The notes: generated by a model not told the origin, from the letters alone. 64,000 nucleotides of DNA from Piromyces finnis (GCA_002104945.1 MCFH01000004.1:517001-581000), one strand, 5' to 3'; shown: positions 26,758 to 40,504, counted from the first letter of the stretch. A program made the numbers and translations.

Positions 26758-29700
26758 TTAATCCGATTTTCCATTATGAGTAGTAACAATCATGGAATGT
26801 CTATTAAATAATTGTTTTTTCCTGCGTTCCGCTTCAGGAATAACTATTTCAGGTGATTCTTTATCCTTATCATTGTCATAATCTTTTTCAGGTTGTTCTT
26901 CACTATAACTAAATGCAAAACCTGTATTTGAACGTTCTGTCTTTGTTTTTGTATCGTATAATGACATTCTTCTATGATGCGTGTATCGAGAATAAGCTGG
27001 AGCAGAAAGAGTCTTTTTCAATGGAATGGTATCACGATCGGATACAATTGAAGAGATGACCGATGATTGTGTTTGATTCGATGTAGTACTATTTGGACTG
27101 TCAATTCTTCTGACTTCAAATTGTGGAGCGAAATTAATTTTTTGATGTTCCATTTCCTTAACAATAGTTAAATCGGATGGACAGAACATGGATTTGGCAA
27201 ACCTTATGACAATCATTGGGAATATACATAACATAATGGCTAATAAGAGACCAAACCAGAAAATTGGCATTTTGAAAAGTACATAAAGATCTGGAGTTTC
27301 TGGATCAAAGAATTTTGCTGATGGAATATAAATGAAAAAGCTGAAAGTTTCTATTAAAATGATAAAGGTACCAAAGACATCCCATGAATGCATATACATT
27401 AAAGCAGTAAAATTAGCAACAACAATGCCATAACATGCAATAATATTACCAATTAATTTCTTATCATCATCATAACCTTGGGGTAATGCACCTCCTAAAC
27501 TCATTAAAAATGGAATGGCAAAGGAAACAATAGAAAGGTAAACGGCATTTAAAACGAAAAGTAAGAAACGCTTTGTTGTGAAAAGGGATTGCTTTTTCTT
27601 TGTTGAAGCGTAGATTTGTGGGATTTTTAATGCTGTTGTAGTACTAACATCTCGATCAAGTATACCAATAACACAAACAGGAAGAACAGTGAAAATAATG
27701 TTATAATACATCCAAAGTGGATAATCAAATATCATTGTTGCAGAAAAACCATTGAAAATCTGGAAGTAGAACATAATAAAAGTCCAAACCATGTTCTTAA
27801 AGAAAAAGTTTAAGACACAATTAGCAATACGAAGGTACGACCAACGACCATGAACTAATAATAATTTCTTTAGGAATCTAAATTGAGAAATAACGTAATC
27901 ACTTGACATAGCTGCTTGCATACCTTCCTCACCATTGATACCAACACCAACATTAGCTTCTTGGATCATACTAACATCATTAGCACCATCACCAATACTA
28001 AGGCACATGGCATGTAAATTATCTTTAACTAATTTAACAACTTCAGATTTTTGTTTTGGTGCAACACGACAACATATGACAGCATCACATCGTACACCAA
28101 TATTTAAAAACATGGCTTTATAGTGTTCATTATCAAATACACTACGAAGGGCCAAACCTTCAATAATCATACCAAAGCTACCACCTTGTTCAAGTTGACC
28201 AAGAGCTGTAATCAATTGTTCTTCAATTTCCTTGTTATTATCTGAACTACGAACAACTAATAAAAGCATATTCTTCTTTAAGAGATTACAAGCATAACCA
28301 ATATTAACAGCAGTTTCAAACTTATCACCAGTTAAAACCCAAACCTTAATACCAGCAGCTAAAAGAGTTTCAATACAGTCAGGAACACCATCTTGAAGAC
28401 GATCTTCAATAGCGGTGGCACCTAATAAAACTAAATCTTTTTCGATACGTTCACAAACCTCCATAACTTTTTCTTCACGATTTTCCATTGCTTTTGTTGC
28501 TTCTATATAAGCATCATTCCAAACTTGATATTCTTCTTTTGGAATATTACGATAGGCAATACAAAGCGTACGTAAACCTTCATTTGCAAATACCTCTAAA
28601 TGACCAAGAGTAGTGTTTGAAAAGTCGTCTTTTCCTTTTAAACGTTCATAGATAATATTATCAGCACCCTTACAGAAAATTATAATGTCATCATCACGTG
28701 GATCCTGTACAATAACAGACATCCTCTTACGGGTACTGTTAAATTCAATAATATTTAAAAGACGATAAACTACTTCTTCTCCTTGAATAGTTAAGTAGAT
28801 ATGATTGGTATCACGGCCAGTAAAGACGAAACCTAGGTCTTTAGCAGTACTAACTAAAGATTGTTCATCAGGGGATTCAGCACCATAAACAAAATCTTTT
28901 GGATCTTTAGATTTTGGTGATAATACAGTATGACAAATAGCAACATGAGTAAAGAATTGCTTTATTTTTTCGGAATGTTCATCATTCTTTTCTAAATCGA
29001 CGAAAAGAGTTTCATCAATAAATGGAAGACTTTCTTTTTCACTTAAATATGGATTATTATAAATTGCTTTCATTTGTTTTCTCATTTTCTCTTCAACTTC
29101 CGCTTCCTTAGCATGGACAAGTTCTATGTTCTTGCCTTGTAACGATACATCGGTACCCTTAATACCATAAACCTTTCCATTAATAGTACAACGACGGAAT
29201 TCCATCTTATTTTGAGTTAATGTTCCGGTTTTATCGGAAAATACATATTCGATTTGACCTAAATCGTCTGATATTGTCCATGTTTTTACAATACATGATT
29301 CATCACGAGGTTCATAATACATATCAACATCACCAGATATCCAATAGGTATGGATCATTTTTATAATTTCGATGGTAACATAAAGTGAAATTGGAATAAT
29401 GGTTTGTAATAAAATGACAGCATTACCTAAAGCATAAACTGTTGATTTAATAGAACTATTCAAATTGTTAATCCATGGAGTTGGAATTTTTAGCCATTTT
29501 GAAAAAACAAAGTAATGTACACCAGCAGTTATAATTGATAAACCAAAGAGAATAATAAAGTTAAATACAACTTGAGGGTTCATTGACTTTTCAATTTTAC
29601 TGCGCTTTGACGGAGTTTTACCTGAACCTAAAATTACCTTTGTATCACATCCGGTATATAAAACAACACCAATAACCCAATCAGTGTTTCTTAAAATAGA

Positions 29701-31103
29701 ACCACGTAATAAAACATTGTTGATATTTAAAGAAATTGATTGTTCTCCTTCTGGATAAATAATTTCTTCATTATCACTTCTTGTATTATTTGGTTTTGAT
29801 GATGGGATAGTTAAGACACCGGTGAAACGTTGAAGTTCTGGTGAAGGTTTTTCAGCATCAATATAACCTTTAAATTGTTTAGCTTCATTGGAAGAAGAAA
29901 TATAAGCTGTTTCCTGTGGACCTTTTCTAATCTTTAAACTGGTTTCGCCATCTAAACTTTTTGTTTCAGTATAGCAAATATTATCTTTTTCACAAGTAGA
30001 AAGAATTACCATATCAGCGGGAACCATTTCATTATTTCTAATGCAAATAATATCACCCACTCTTACATACTTCCATAAAGTTTTTCTCCATCCATCATTA
30101 GCACCTTTATCTAATGGGATAGATTCTTTACCAATAATTGAAGCAATAGTTAAAGCAGCGGGTTTTGATTCCTTATAACGCTTCATCTTTCTAACCTTTG
30201 GTCTAAATCTCTTTGATAAATACCAATAAATTGAAGATAAAATATAATTCTTCCATGATAAATTAACTGATGGATAATTTAAATTATCCCAATTCTCAGG
30301 TATATAAGTAATTGAATTATTTAAATGAGTATCCATTTGATGACGTTTTAAATCTTCATAACCATCTTTTAATGCTGTTACCAACATTACACCTGCTAAT
30401 GGTATAATTGCCCATATTGGGTCCATTTCCTATATAAAAATTAAATTCAATTATTATCTCTAAATATTTAAAGCATATATATATATATATATATCTTTAT
30501 TATTTAATATTAATTATTACCTGAAAAACAGGAACAAATTGAAATATAATCAAAAATATAAAAAATACTTTTATAGTAATATAATAAAAAATAGGTTAGT
30601 TTTCATTTAATGTTAAAAGGTTATGGGTTATATTATAGTTTAAAATTATTAAAATTTGATTATTATTTAAAATATTTCATTTATACATTTAATTTTTGAC
30701 TTTGATTTAATATAAACTTTTTTAACTTATTAAAAAAAAATGTATATTCATATTTTTTTATCCATTTATTATTAAAATGATGTTGTTTATGTATTTGAAT
30801 ATAAATAATTATTTATTGACTATTGACTATACATATATATTCATTTTATTTAGGATTCTTAAATTATATTTAATATTTTATAATTTCTTATTATTATATA
30901 TATATATTATTAAAAAAAAAATTACAATTTGCTACTCTTCGACATTGTTCATATAAATTCTTTGGTAAAAAATTTATAATAGTATATTTTGATGTTTTTA
31001 TTTTATTCTTTGGATATGAAAAAAGTTGAGCTCCAAATTTATCTACCGATGAAGGAGGAAGTTCAGTATTAACAAAAACTCTTCTTTCTACACCAACTGT
31101 CAT
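26758..31103 (-). CDS. P4-type ATPase, phospholipid flippase (Dnf-like)
   Basis: Three exons: 31103-30926, 30567-30521 (47 bases), 30429-26758; phases close, 1,298 residues. P4-ATPases move phospholipids from the outer or lumenal to the cytosolic leaflet. Visible: N-terminal YPKNKIKTSKYTIINFLPKN and RRVAN just before the first membrane helix; actuator motif SLDGETSLK; the P4 membrane signature PISLYVTIEIIK (Pro in place of the ion-binding Glu of other P-type pumps); phosphorylation site DKTGTLTQNKMEFRR (Asp near residue 472); ATP-domain KGAD; hinge GDGANDVSMIQEA; then about six C-terminal helices. The stretch DESCIVKTWTISDDLGQIEY resembles fungal Dnf1/Dnf2 more than Drs2. The cytosolic tail is Ser/Thr-rich with RRMS-type possible kinase sites. 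The middle exon is short but necessary: it encodes most of the first membrane helix. Confidence 0.92.
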
Positions 31104-31853
31104 TTTGTTTTATTGTAAATAATAAATGTTTTATATATATTAATTGTTTCTTTTAATTAGTAATTGTTTTTAACAATAAATATTATGTGTATTAAGGGTT
31201 TTTCTTTAAAATTTTATTTTAATTTTATAATGAAATTATCTTAAATATATGTTTGTAATATATTAATATTATTATATATCAATCTACTATGTTGGTTGTA
31301 GTTATTAATATAAAGAAAATATATATATATTATTAGTATTTTATATTTATTAAATAATATAATTTTATTTTTTACTAAAAAAATACTTTAATTTTTATAT
31401 TTTTACTAGTTATAAATTTAATATATGTTTTTGAAGAAAAAAAAAGTAATAATAATAATTATTGTTTTTGTTGTTATTATTATTATTATTACTATTTATT
31501 ATTAAATTGTCATTACATTGTATAAATATTAATAATTCTACTTTTATGTATAAAATAATTTATCTAATATTATCATAGTTTTCATAGTTTTCATAATATT
31601 TTTTTTTTAAAATTTCATATATTTATATCATAAATTGATAAATTGATAAGAAAATACACTAATAATAGTAATAATGATTAACTCTTTTATATTCAAGCAT
31701 TATTAGAGTGTTAAAGTTATGTTAAATTAGCTATATTATAGAAAATGTTTTAAAAAAAATTTTTTTTCTATATATTATGAATGGATAATAGAATATAAGT
31801 TATATATTAATATTCGAATGGTTGTACTATAAAAGAATGTATTTCTGCATTTC

Positions 31854-31954
31854 AATAAATGATTTTGTTGACTATCAATTATTTGATACTACTTTAATCT
31901 TTTGAATAAATGATTTCATTGACTATCAATTATTTGATACTATTTTAATCTTTT
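31854..31954. repeat. 51-bp direct tandem repeat, two copies
   Basis: Copies start at 31854 and 31905, both opening AATAAATGATTT and sharing TTGACTATCAATTATTTGAT. They differ at only three positions. A degraded partial third copy may follow (31961 onward). Confidence 0.85.
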
Positions 31955-32029
31955 ATATATAATTGATTTCTTTCAATTACTATTTGATATTTAAATAGCC
32001 TATATATTTATATATTTATATTGTTTCTT

Positions 32030-32064
<35 letters not shown>

Positions 32065-34584
32065 TAATTATGTCTAGTAAAGGCTAAATGTTTATATGTA
32101 TTACAATACAATACAATACACAACATAAAACTTTATTATATAAAAAAGTATGTTTATCTAAAATATTCATAAATTGTTTATCAAAACTGTATTTTTTTAT
32201 TATTATTTTATTATTATTTGTTTAATTGAACACTAAATCATTTAATGAATTATTGTTTTAATTAAATAAAATGATGTTTGTATTTACTTTGAAAACAATC
32301 CTCAATAAATATATATATTAAGAAACCCATTTTATTATTGTGTAATCAGGTTGTATTTGCATTTAATATTAATATATTTTACAATATAATGACATTTAAT
32401 ATTTTTTTATTACAAGTAATTATGTTTATATTTATAACAATGAATAAATATTTACTTTCATATTAAACAGTAAGAATTATACAAGTATTATCAATATATA
32501 TTTGAATGTTTGATAAATTTCATTGGATTTCTTTTTTTGTTTCATTTAATAGTTTATATTATTTATTAGTTTTTATTATTTATTTATTCGTCTTTTACTA
32601 TATAAAAAATATATTTATATAGTAAAAAAAATAAAAAAAATACTTAATAATAATAAGTATTTATTATTAAAAGAATCTTTCTTTTGTTTTTATTATTTAT
32701 TGTTATAAAAGTATTTATTAATTATTTTTCTTTTTTTTTTTTTTATTGATTTTGTTTTTTTAAAAAAAAAAATTTAAAGTTTAAAGAAAAAAAATAAAAT
32801 ACTTTTTAATAGTATTTATAATTTATTATTATTTCTATTTGGGTTTATTTTTTTTTACACAAAAAAATTATTAATATTTGGCAAAAATAAGAAAATTTAA
32901 TATTTTAAAATTATTAAAAATTAAATCTGCATCATAATTTTTTAATATAAAAAGCTCCCTTTTTTTACGATGTAAAAAATAGTCATTCATTCATTCATTC
33001 AATAATAACATTGATATAGAATAAGCAAATTAAAAGTAATAAATCATATATAATAATATAAATATATATTATATAAATTTAGTATTAATAAAAAAAATAT
33101 CTATGTATCTTTATTCTCTCCGAACAACAAAATAGACTTGATTACTATGTCATTATTTCAAGGTCAACCTCTATTCATCCCATATCAAATTATAATAGTA
33201 AAAAAAAAAAACAAGTTTAAACTTTAATAAATATAAAATAAATTAAATTATTTTCATTTATAAAAAAAAACATTGATTTCATTTATTCATTTATTCTATT
33301 TTGGTTGATAAAAAAGAAAATTATAAAGTTAAATATAATATAGCTAATAGATTATTATTATAACTTATACATTTATTACTGTATTTATGATACTAAAATA
33401 ATACAAGTATTTATTTAATGGATATATTTATGATACTAAAATAATACTAAAGAATTTTTAAAAATTATAGTAATTAAACTTATTTAATGATGTATCAAAT
33501 TATATTAATTATTCATAATTTAATTTAATTTGCTTCATACATTTAATTAATAATTTAATTTAGAAAATGATAATACAAAAAATTATTTAATAAAGTTACT
33601 ATTTAATATTTTTTTGGGTATTATTTAATTTAGGATAAATTTTATATTAATACAAAGGGTTAGTTTAGAAATTAAAGGGTTAGTTTTACGTAAAAAGTCT
33701 ATAGCAAATCATCAAAGAAAAATAGATATATAAAATAAAAAGATTATGATATCTATCTTTTATTCTTATTGCTACTTTTTTTTTAAAAAAAAAAGTAAAT
33801 GTTTGTATAATAAAAAAATTATATATTTATATATTTGTCCTATTTATATTTATCATGTATAGATACAATATATTTAAATTTTAAAATGGTATTCAAGTTT
33901 AAGTTTAGTTTTCGTTATTCTTAAATTTTTATTTCTAAAATATTTTATATAATATCTTTGGTATAACAAATTTTACATCAAAATACTATTGAACTACTTT
34001 TTGGTTTTACTTTTATTTCAGAAAAGAAACTTTTTTGTTTTCTTATTTATTTTTACAGATTTATTTATAATTTCATTGTAAAAATATTTTTTTTTGTTTT
34101 ATATTATCCATCATTAAAAAAAAATGGAGACAAACAAATTAGAAACAACATCCAAATGAATTCATTATTTTTTTTTAAAAAAAAGTAACAATTAAAGTAA
34201 ATATAATGAATAAACTATTTACTTATTTTGAATACTATTTTTTTTTTAAATAGTAAAGATAATAAAAAACTAGGATTATAATTACTAACTAGCTTTATTA
34301 GAATATTATTTATTTTTTAATAATATTAAAACTAATGGTAATTTAAATTAATAAAATTTTATGTAATAAAATTAATAATAATGATTGTTATTGTAAAGAA
34401 AAGAAATAGCAGTAATAAAAATAACTTTAGAATTACACATATTTTATATATAAAAAAGGTATGGGAAATATATTTTAATAACAATAATATTAGAAAATTT
34501 TTTTATTTTTTAATGTTAGTTTTTTTTACTATTAAACATGCTTCATATTAAAAATTAATTTTTATATTTAGATAAAGGTTAGTA

Positions 34585-34586
<2 letters not shown>

Positions 34587-34652
<66 letters not shown>
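34587..34652. repeat. (AAAT)n microsatellite
   Basis: About 16 uninterrupted AAAT units, followed by a shorter interrupted tract to about 34710. Confidence 0.95.
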
Positions 34653-34965
34653 AACAGTAAGTAAATAGATATATATATATATAAATAAATAAATAAGTAA
34701 ATAAATAAATATAATAACAGGTTTGGTTTAAAAGTGCTAATTAATGTTTTAGTGATTTTTAAATTTTTTAATTTTTCATAAAAAATTTTTAATTATTGAT
34801 TGGATTAAAATCTAAAATATTTTGTTAAAATAATTATAAATCACATGATATATTCCAATCATATTGTTACAATATTATAATCATAAAAGTTCAGCTAAAT
34901 TGGTAAAACTTTAAATCTCTCTTTTGTTTCAGTTAAATTTAATTTGATATTCATTTTTGTCCAAA

Positions 34966-35458
34966 ATGGTTATGTCAGACTCTGAAGCCGCTTGCGTTTA
35001 CGCCGCTCTCATTCTTCAAGACGAAGGTCTCGATGTTTCTGTATGTATTTAATATATGATGTATTAAAATATATGGTTTATTGTATTATAATATTATTCA
35101 TCCATTATGGAACGAAAACAATAATATATAATATTAGAAATGTATTAATTCAAATATTTATAGAAATCATAATTAATGAAAACTATTTATTTGTATAAAA
35201 TAATAGGTTGAATTACTCGAAAAGATCATCAGTGCCTCTGGTTTAGCCGTCGAAAACATTTACCCAAAGATTTTCGCTAAGGCTCTTGAAGGTAAGGACA
35301 TCAAGGACTTCCTCTTCAACATCGGTTCCGCTGGTGCCGCTCCAGCTGCTGGTGCCGCCGCTACTGGTGCTGCTGCTGCCGCTGAAGAAGAAGAAAAGGA
35401 AGAAGAAAAGGAAGAAGAAGAATCCGACAGTGATATGGGTTTCGGTTTATTCGACTAA
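34966..35458 (+). CDS. RPP1: 60S acidic ribosomal protein P1
   Basis: Two exons, 34966-35040 and 35207-35458, joined in phase 0 (donor GTATGT, acceptor AATAG); 108 residues, normal for P1. P1 pairs with P2 on P0 to form the ribosomal stalk that recruits and activates translation factors. Recognisable by the helical N-terminus [52 protein letters not shown], an Ala/Gly hinge, an acidic Glu/Lys tail and the terminal [11 protein letters not shown] that contacts elongation factors. The intron falls directly after the first helix. A second ATG lies two codons downstream (MSDSEAA), which is equally plausible as the start. Codon use is strikingly different from the neighbours: GCC, ATC, AAG, GAC and GGT codons are common, as expected for a highly expressed gene. 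Confidence 0.97.
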
Positions 35459-36267
35459 GTTCCTTAAAAATGAATACTTTAGAATATAAGAAACACAATT
35501 TAAAGTCATACTCAAATTGTGTGAATAAACATTTAAATAATATCTCAATAAAACTAAAAAAAAATCAAATAAGGATGGTGTTTATAATTAAAATGTGTGT
35601 AGTAAAAATAATAATTGTTTTATTTTGGTAGTTGTGTATATGTATGGGTATGTAGATCATAGATAAATTGTTTAATGGCATGGTTAATGGTAAGTGTGAT
35701 AATTTTGGGATGTGGAAATAATGATAAATTTTGTTTTAGTAATAAAAAAATGGATTATATTTTTTTTTTCTTGTAGAATAATATTATTGTATTAATTTAT
35801 TATTCATAAATTATAAAAGGTATTAAGTATTTCTCAGAACATAAAATGCTGGTTCAATAAAGAGAATAAATTTAATTTTTCTTTTTAGCTATAATAAGAA
35901 CGAAATATAATTATTTTATAATAATGTAATAATGTTTATTATTTAATTCCTAAATATAAACTATTAAAATGTAAACATTGTTTTGCTTATTTTTTTTTTT
36001 TACATTTATTATTTGTATTTAAATTAAATGTATTTCTAATAATGCACTTGATCTTTGGCTCGGTGTCCCATTGGAAGTCAAATACAATTATTATACTTTA
36101 GTATGATACTTTAATTAAAATTACTAGAATACATTATACCCAATTTTTATTCATTTGTGTGTTTATTTAAACATATTTTTTTTATTTTTATTTTTATTTT
36201 TAATTTTTTTATTACATGTATTATAATTTTAATTAAATTAATAATAAAGTTTAAAATATTTGATGCC

Positions 36268-36298
<31 letters not shown>

Positions 36299-37448
36299 AA
36301 TGCACTTTGCTATCAAAACAACCACAACCATAACTAAAGCACTTATTTACTAGCATTAATGATATATATATTTATTTATTAATTTTTTTTATTGTATTTT
36401 ATACTATTTAAGACAGTTCTTTTTAAAATCTCTTAATCCTAATCCTTTAATCTTAATTTTTTTAAAATGTTTTAGTTATTAAAATAAATTAATAAAAATA
36501 GGTAGTGCCAGAAAGTATTTAAAACTTTTTGTATGGAAAAGTGAGAATATCTTTTTATTGATTATAATATGTAAATATATATATATATATGTTTAATTTT
36601 TATTAAAGATTGTTATAAAAATTAATTTTTTTCTTAAAGTTTTTCTTTTAAATAAACATTACTTTAGCATAAAACATATCATATAAGTCGATGAGATTTA
36701 TATGTACTTTTAATAATTATTTTTTAATTTTATTTTAACATTGATAATAAGGCTAGGTGATTTCCTAATAATTTCTGAATAGGTTATACGTTATAGCTAG
36801 TTTTTTTTTTGTTAAGTTATTTAACTAGTTTCCATTTTTATTATTAATTATTTGTTCTTATTTGAAATATATTTTATTATTTTTTCAAAATTAATACAGC
36901 TTTTTATTATTGTATAACATTATACATTATATATGAGTATTTTTTACTTATAATTACTCTCATAACATTTTTATTTATAAGAGTAGTTATAATAAAGTTA
37001 TTACACTAATGCTATATATTATATATTGCTAAATGTAAAGTATATAAAAATTTCATTATTTCCATATGAATTTTTTAGTAATTGTAGAAAATAAAGCAAT
37101 AAAGCTAATCCTAACATTATTGCTATTATTACTATAATCAATAATGTTGTTTTAGGCAAAGACTTTCGATAATAATTTTAAAATTGAATATATTATTATT
37201 ATTATTATTATTATTATGATAATTATTATAATTTTTAAAGATTGAAATGAAAAATACTATTAAATTTAACATTTATATTAATATATATTAGATCAATATA
37301 TTAACAATATATTATGATAAATATATACTATATAACTAAAAAAATATTATTTGTTAATTTTTTACTTTTTTTTTTTTTTTTATTATTATAAAATATTGAA
37401 TAAGGATTTCATTCCTTTTCTAACTAGATATATATAATATATAATAAA
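35459..37448. other. Intergenic spacer downstream of RPP1
   Basis: About 2 kb. The first 300 bases (about 35575-35745) are unusually GT-rich on the + strand for this window and probably belong to the RPP1 3' flank. AATAATGCACTT occurs twice (36038 and 36296). The remainder is AT-rich with homopolymer runs and an ATT tract at 37190-37216. No gene recognised. Confidence 0.55.
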
Positions 37449-39704
37449 ATGTTTTCGGTAGCTCGATACGATTTTGAAGAAAAACAAAATGAAAGTGATA
37501 ATAATGACAACAACAATAATAATGAATATTTATCAAAAGTTGAAAATAAAATTAAGGAATTAAAAAAAAAGAAAAAAGGCGATAAAAAAAGTAAAAAAGT
37601 AAATGAAGAAAAAAATAAAAATGATAAAGTAAAAGAAGAATCAGAAGCACAATTAAATGAATCTAAAAGTGAAAAAATAATAGAAAAAGAAAATATTGAT
37701 TTAGATGACAGTAAGAAAGAAATCAAAAAGAGAAAAGTTGAAATAGAAATAGAAAATGATAATGAAATATTAGATGATACCAAAGATAAAAATCCACAAC
37801 ATTTAAACAAAAAGAAAAAGGTAACAAATACAAAGGTAAATGAAACAAGAGAAGAGAAAAATAAACTTAAAAAAGAAAAATCATTATTAGGTTTACCAGA
37901 ATGGTTAGCTAAACCAACACTTATATCACCATATATCGAAAAGAATGAAGAAAATGATGTAAATAATTCAAAGTTTTATCTTTCACAAAAAGTTATATCA
38001 TGTTTAAACCAAAGAAAAATAACTCATTTGTTCCCAGTTCAAACAAGTGTATTACCATTTTTATTATCAACTCCAACTTCAACGCGTATGACAGGTGATT
38101 TATGTGTATCAGCACCAACAGGTTCAGGAAAAACATTAGCCTATGTATTACCAATTGTAGAAACTTTATCAAAAAGAATTATACAACGTCTTCGTGCATT
38201 GATTATTTTACCAACTCGTGATTTAGTTGCACAAGTTAAAGAAACATTTAATTATTTTACACAAAAAGCAAATTTAAAGGTTATAGCTATTACAGGTAGT
38301 ATAAGTTTTGCTAATGAACAAAGTCAGTTAATTGATGAAAAGACAGGAAATTGTAAAGTAGATATTGTCATAGCAACACCAGGTAGATTAATAGATCACT
38401 TAAATGGAACACCTGGTTTTACCCTATCCCATTTAAGATATTTGATTATTGATGAAGCTGATCGTTTATTAAATCAACATTATCAAGATTGGTTAAATCA
38501 AGTTTTAAATTGTATAAATTCTAAATCAGAAGAAGATAATACTACTATTATTTCTAATACCTCATTATTTAAAGGAGGATTTAGTGGATTTAACTTTAAT
38601 AAATATGGTTTACCAGAACATTCAGCAAAAACATTTAGAAAGAATAATGCCAATTTAGTTACAGATATGGATTATGACTATTTATCTAACGAAAATAAAT
38701 TAAACCACTGTACACCAGTTCAAAAGTTACTTTTTTCCGCTACATTAACAAGAAACCCAGCAAAAATTGCCTCATTACAATTATTTAATCCAACGTATAT
38801 TTCAGTATCTACTATAGTATCCAATGATGGAAGTGTTAATACTAATGAAGAAACTTTAATAGATACAGAATATGTTATACCACCTGAATTACATGAATTC
38901 ATGATGGTTTGTAAAGATTCAGGTCAAAAACCATTGGCATTATTCCATTTATTATTCAATATTAAAATTAAGAATGCCCTTTGCTTTACTAATTCTCGTG
39001 AATCAGCTCATAGATTAGGTCGTTTAATTGATATATTTAGTAAACTTTGGGAGAAAAAAATAAAAAGTGAAGAAGATGGTATGGAAGAAGATTCAGAATT
39101 TAAACCTGTAGTAACTGCAGTTATATCATCAGAAATGCCTTTAGCAGCTCGTCGAAAGATTTTACATTCTTCAACTCTCCCAACAATTATTATTTGTTCA
39201 GATATTATGGCTCGTGGTCTTGATTTGTCTAATGATTTATCTTTTGATTATGTTATTAATTATGAAATACCAAATCGTCCAAAAACCTATGTTCATCGTG
39301 TTGGTCGTACAGCTAGAGCTGGTAGAGAAGGTGAAGCTATTTCAATTGTAGAAAAACGTGAAGCAAAATGGTTTAAAGATACAATGTCTCGTATTGATCG
39401 TGGAGAAAATAGAAAAGTAAAGAAGCGTAACTTTAAGGATAAAGATATTAGTCCATTCTATGAACTTTATAATGAAGCATTAAAGGAATTAAGAGAAGAA
39501 GTTTATCAAAAGAAATTTAATAAGAAATCAGAAAAGAATCAAAAGCAAGAAGAAGAAGAAGAAGAAGAAGAAAAAGACTATGATGCTAATTCAAGTTCAG
39601 AAGATGAAAGTAGTGATAATGATTCTAGTTCAGATAGCAGTAACAGTAGTGATGAATCAAGTTCAAGTTCGGATAGTGAAGATGATGAAAATGATTCAGA
39701 ATAA
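37449..39704 (+). CDS. DBP6: DEAD-box ATP-dependent RNA helicase, DBP6/DDX51 type
   Basis: Single-exon gene, 751 residues. DBP6/DDX51 helicases act in the nucleolus in early 60S subunit assembly. N-terminus (1-150) is charged, Lys/Glu/Asn-rich and probably disordered. The helicase core follows LGLPEWLAKPTLISP, typical of this subfamily: FPVQTSVLPFLL (Q-motif region), APTGSGKT (motif I, about residue 221), PTRDLVAQV (Ia), ATPGRLIDHL (Ib), DEAD (about 335), SAT (about 430), then the second RecA domain with TNSRESAHRLGRLI, SDIMARGLDL (V) and HRVGRTARAG (VI, about 616). An insert of about 70 residues after the DEAD box, including GFSGFNFNKYG, fits DDX51-like proteins. The C-terminal tail is a Glu run followed by a Ser/Asp/Glu-rich acidic stretch, a likely CK2 substrate region. 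Start is the first ATG after in-frame stops. Confidence 0.93.
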   Translation: MFSVARYDFEEKQNESDNNDNNNNNEYLSKVENKIKELKKKKKGDKKSKKVNEEKNKNDKVKEESEAQLNESKSEKIIEKENIDLDDSKKEIKKRKVEIEIENDNEILDDTKDKNPQHLNKKKKVTNTKVNETREEKNKLKKEKSLLGLPEWLAKPTLISPYIEKNEENDVNNSKFYLSQKVISCLNQRKITHLFPVQTSVLPFLLSTPTSTRMTGDLCVSAPTGSGKTLAYVLPIVETLSKRIIQRLRALIILPTRDLVAQVKETFNYFTQKANLKVIAITGSISFANEQSQLIDEKTGNCKVDIVIATPGRLIDHLNGTPGFTLSHLRYLIIDEADRLLNQHYQDWLNQVLNCINSKSEEDNTTIISNTSLFKGGFSGFNFNKYGLPEHSAKTFRKNNANLVTDMDYDYLSNENKLNHCTPVQKLLFSATLTRNPAKIASLQLFNPTYISVSTIVSNDGSVNTNEETLIDTEYVIPPELHEFMMVCKDSGQKPLALFHLLFNIKIKNALCFTNSRESAHRLGRLIDIFSKLWEKKIKSEEDGMEEDSEFKPVVTAVISSEMPLAARRKILHSSTLPTIIICSDIMARGLDLSNDLSFDYVINYEIPNRPKTYVHRVGRTARAGREGEAISIVEKREAKWFKDTMSRIDRGENRKVKKRNFKDKDISPFYELYNEALKELREEVYQKKFNKKSEKNQKQEEEEEEEEKDYDANSSSEDESSDNDSSSDSSNSSDESSSSSDSEDDENDSE

Positions 39705-40112
39705 AAAAAAAAAGGAAAATTAATTATTTTATTTAGAATAATTTTTTTATTATAACTATTTATTGTTGTAATATTTTAGAAATAGTATAATAATAAGGAC
39801 AATAAATATTGATACAATTCTATTTATTTATTTATTTATTTTTAGTTTTCAAGTTGAGTATAATAATAATAATAACAACAATTTTTATGTTGTTGTCGTA
39901 ATGACCTTTTTTTTTTTTTTTTTTCTCTTTCCTATTAAATTTCATTTATGCAAATTAAAAAAAAAAATTGTGTAAAAAAAAAAGGAAAAAATTAAATGAC
40001 TTTACTAGAATATATTTAAAATATAGAATAATTATATAATAATATTAATCAAAACTAAACAAACTATTTTAAATACTTTCACATATATATTGTAAAGTGT
40101 GTTTTTAAAGTG

Positions 40113-40145
<33 letters not shown>

Positions 40146-40358
40146 TTTTCAAAAAATAAAATTATATATTATGTTATAATGCTATAATACTACTACTACT
40201 AATACTAATACTACTACTAATACTAATATTAATACTACTACTACTACCACTAATATTAATACTAATACTAATATTAATACTACTAATACTAATATTAATA
40301 CTACTAATACTAATACTAATACTAATACTAATACTAATACTAATACTAATACGAATAC

Positions 40359-40390
<32 letters not shown>

Positions 40391-40423
40391 CTAATACTAA
40401 TAATAATAATAATAATAATAAAC

Positions 40424-40483
<60 letters not shown>

Positions 40484-40504
40484 TAATAATAAACATAATA
40501 ATAA

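Larger units (their letters stand above)
31104..34965. other. Large divergent intergenic region
   Basis: About 3.9 kb of AT-rich DNA between the divergent flippase and P1 genes. It contains a 51-base tandem repeat (31854-31954), a direct repeat of a segment containing TTTATGATACTAAAATAATA near 33385 and 33427, and an AAAT microsatellite (34587-34652). The part next to 34965 should hold the P1 promoter. No gene recognised. Confidence 0.6.

Noticed and set aside
36038-36100. Relatively G/C-containing patch checked as a possible tRNA
   Set aside because: No cloverleaf, no A/B box pattern and no acceptor stem could be found.
36147-36356. 69-residue open frame on the - strand
   Set aside because: It is dominated by poly-Phe and Ile/Lys from homopolymer runs.
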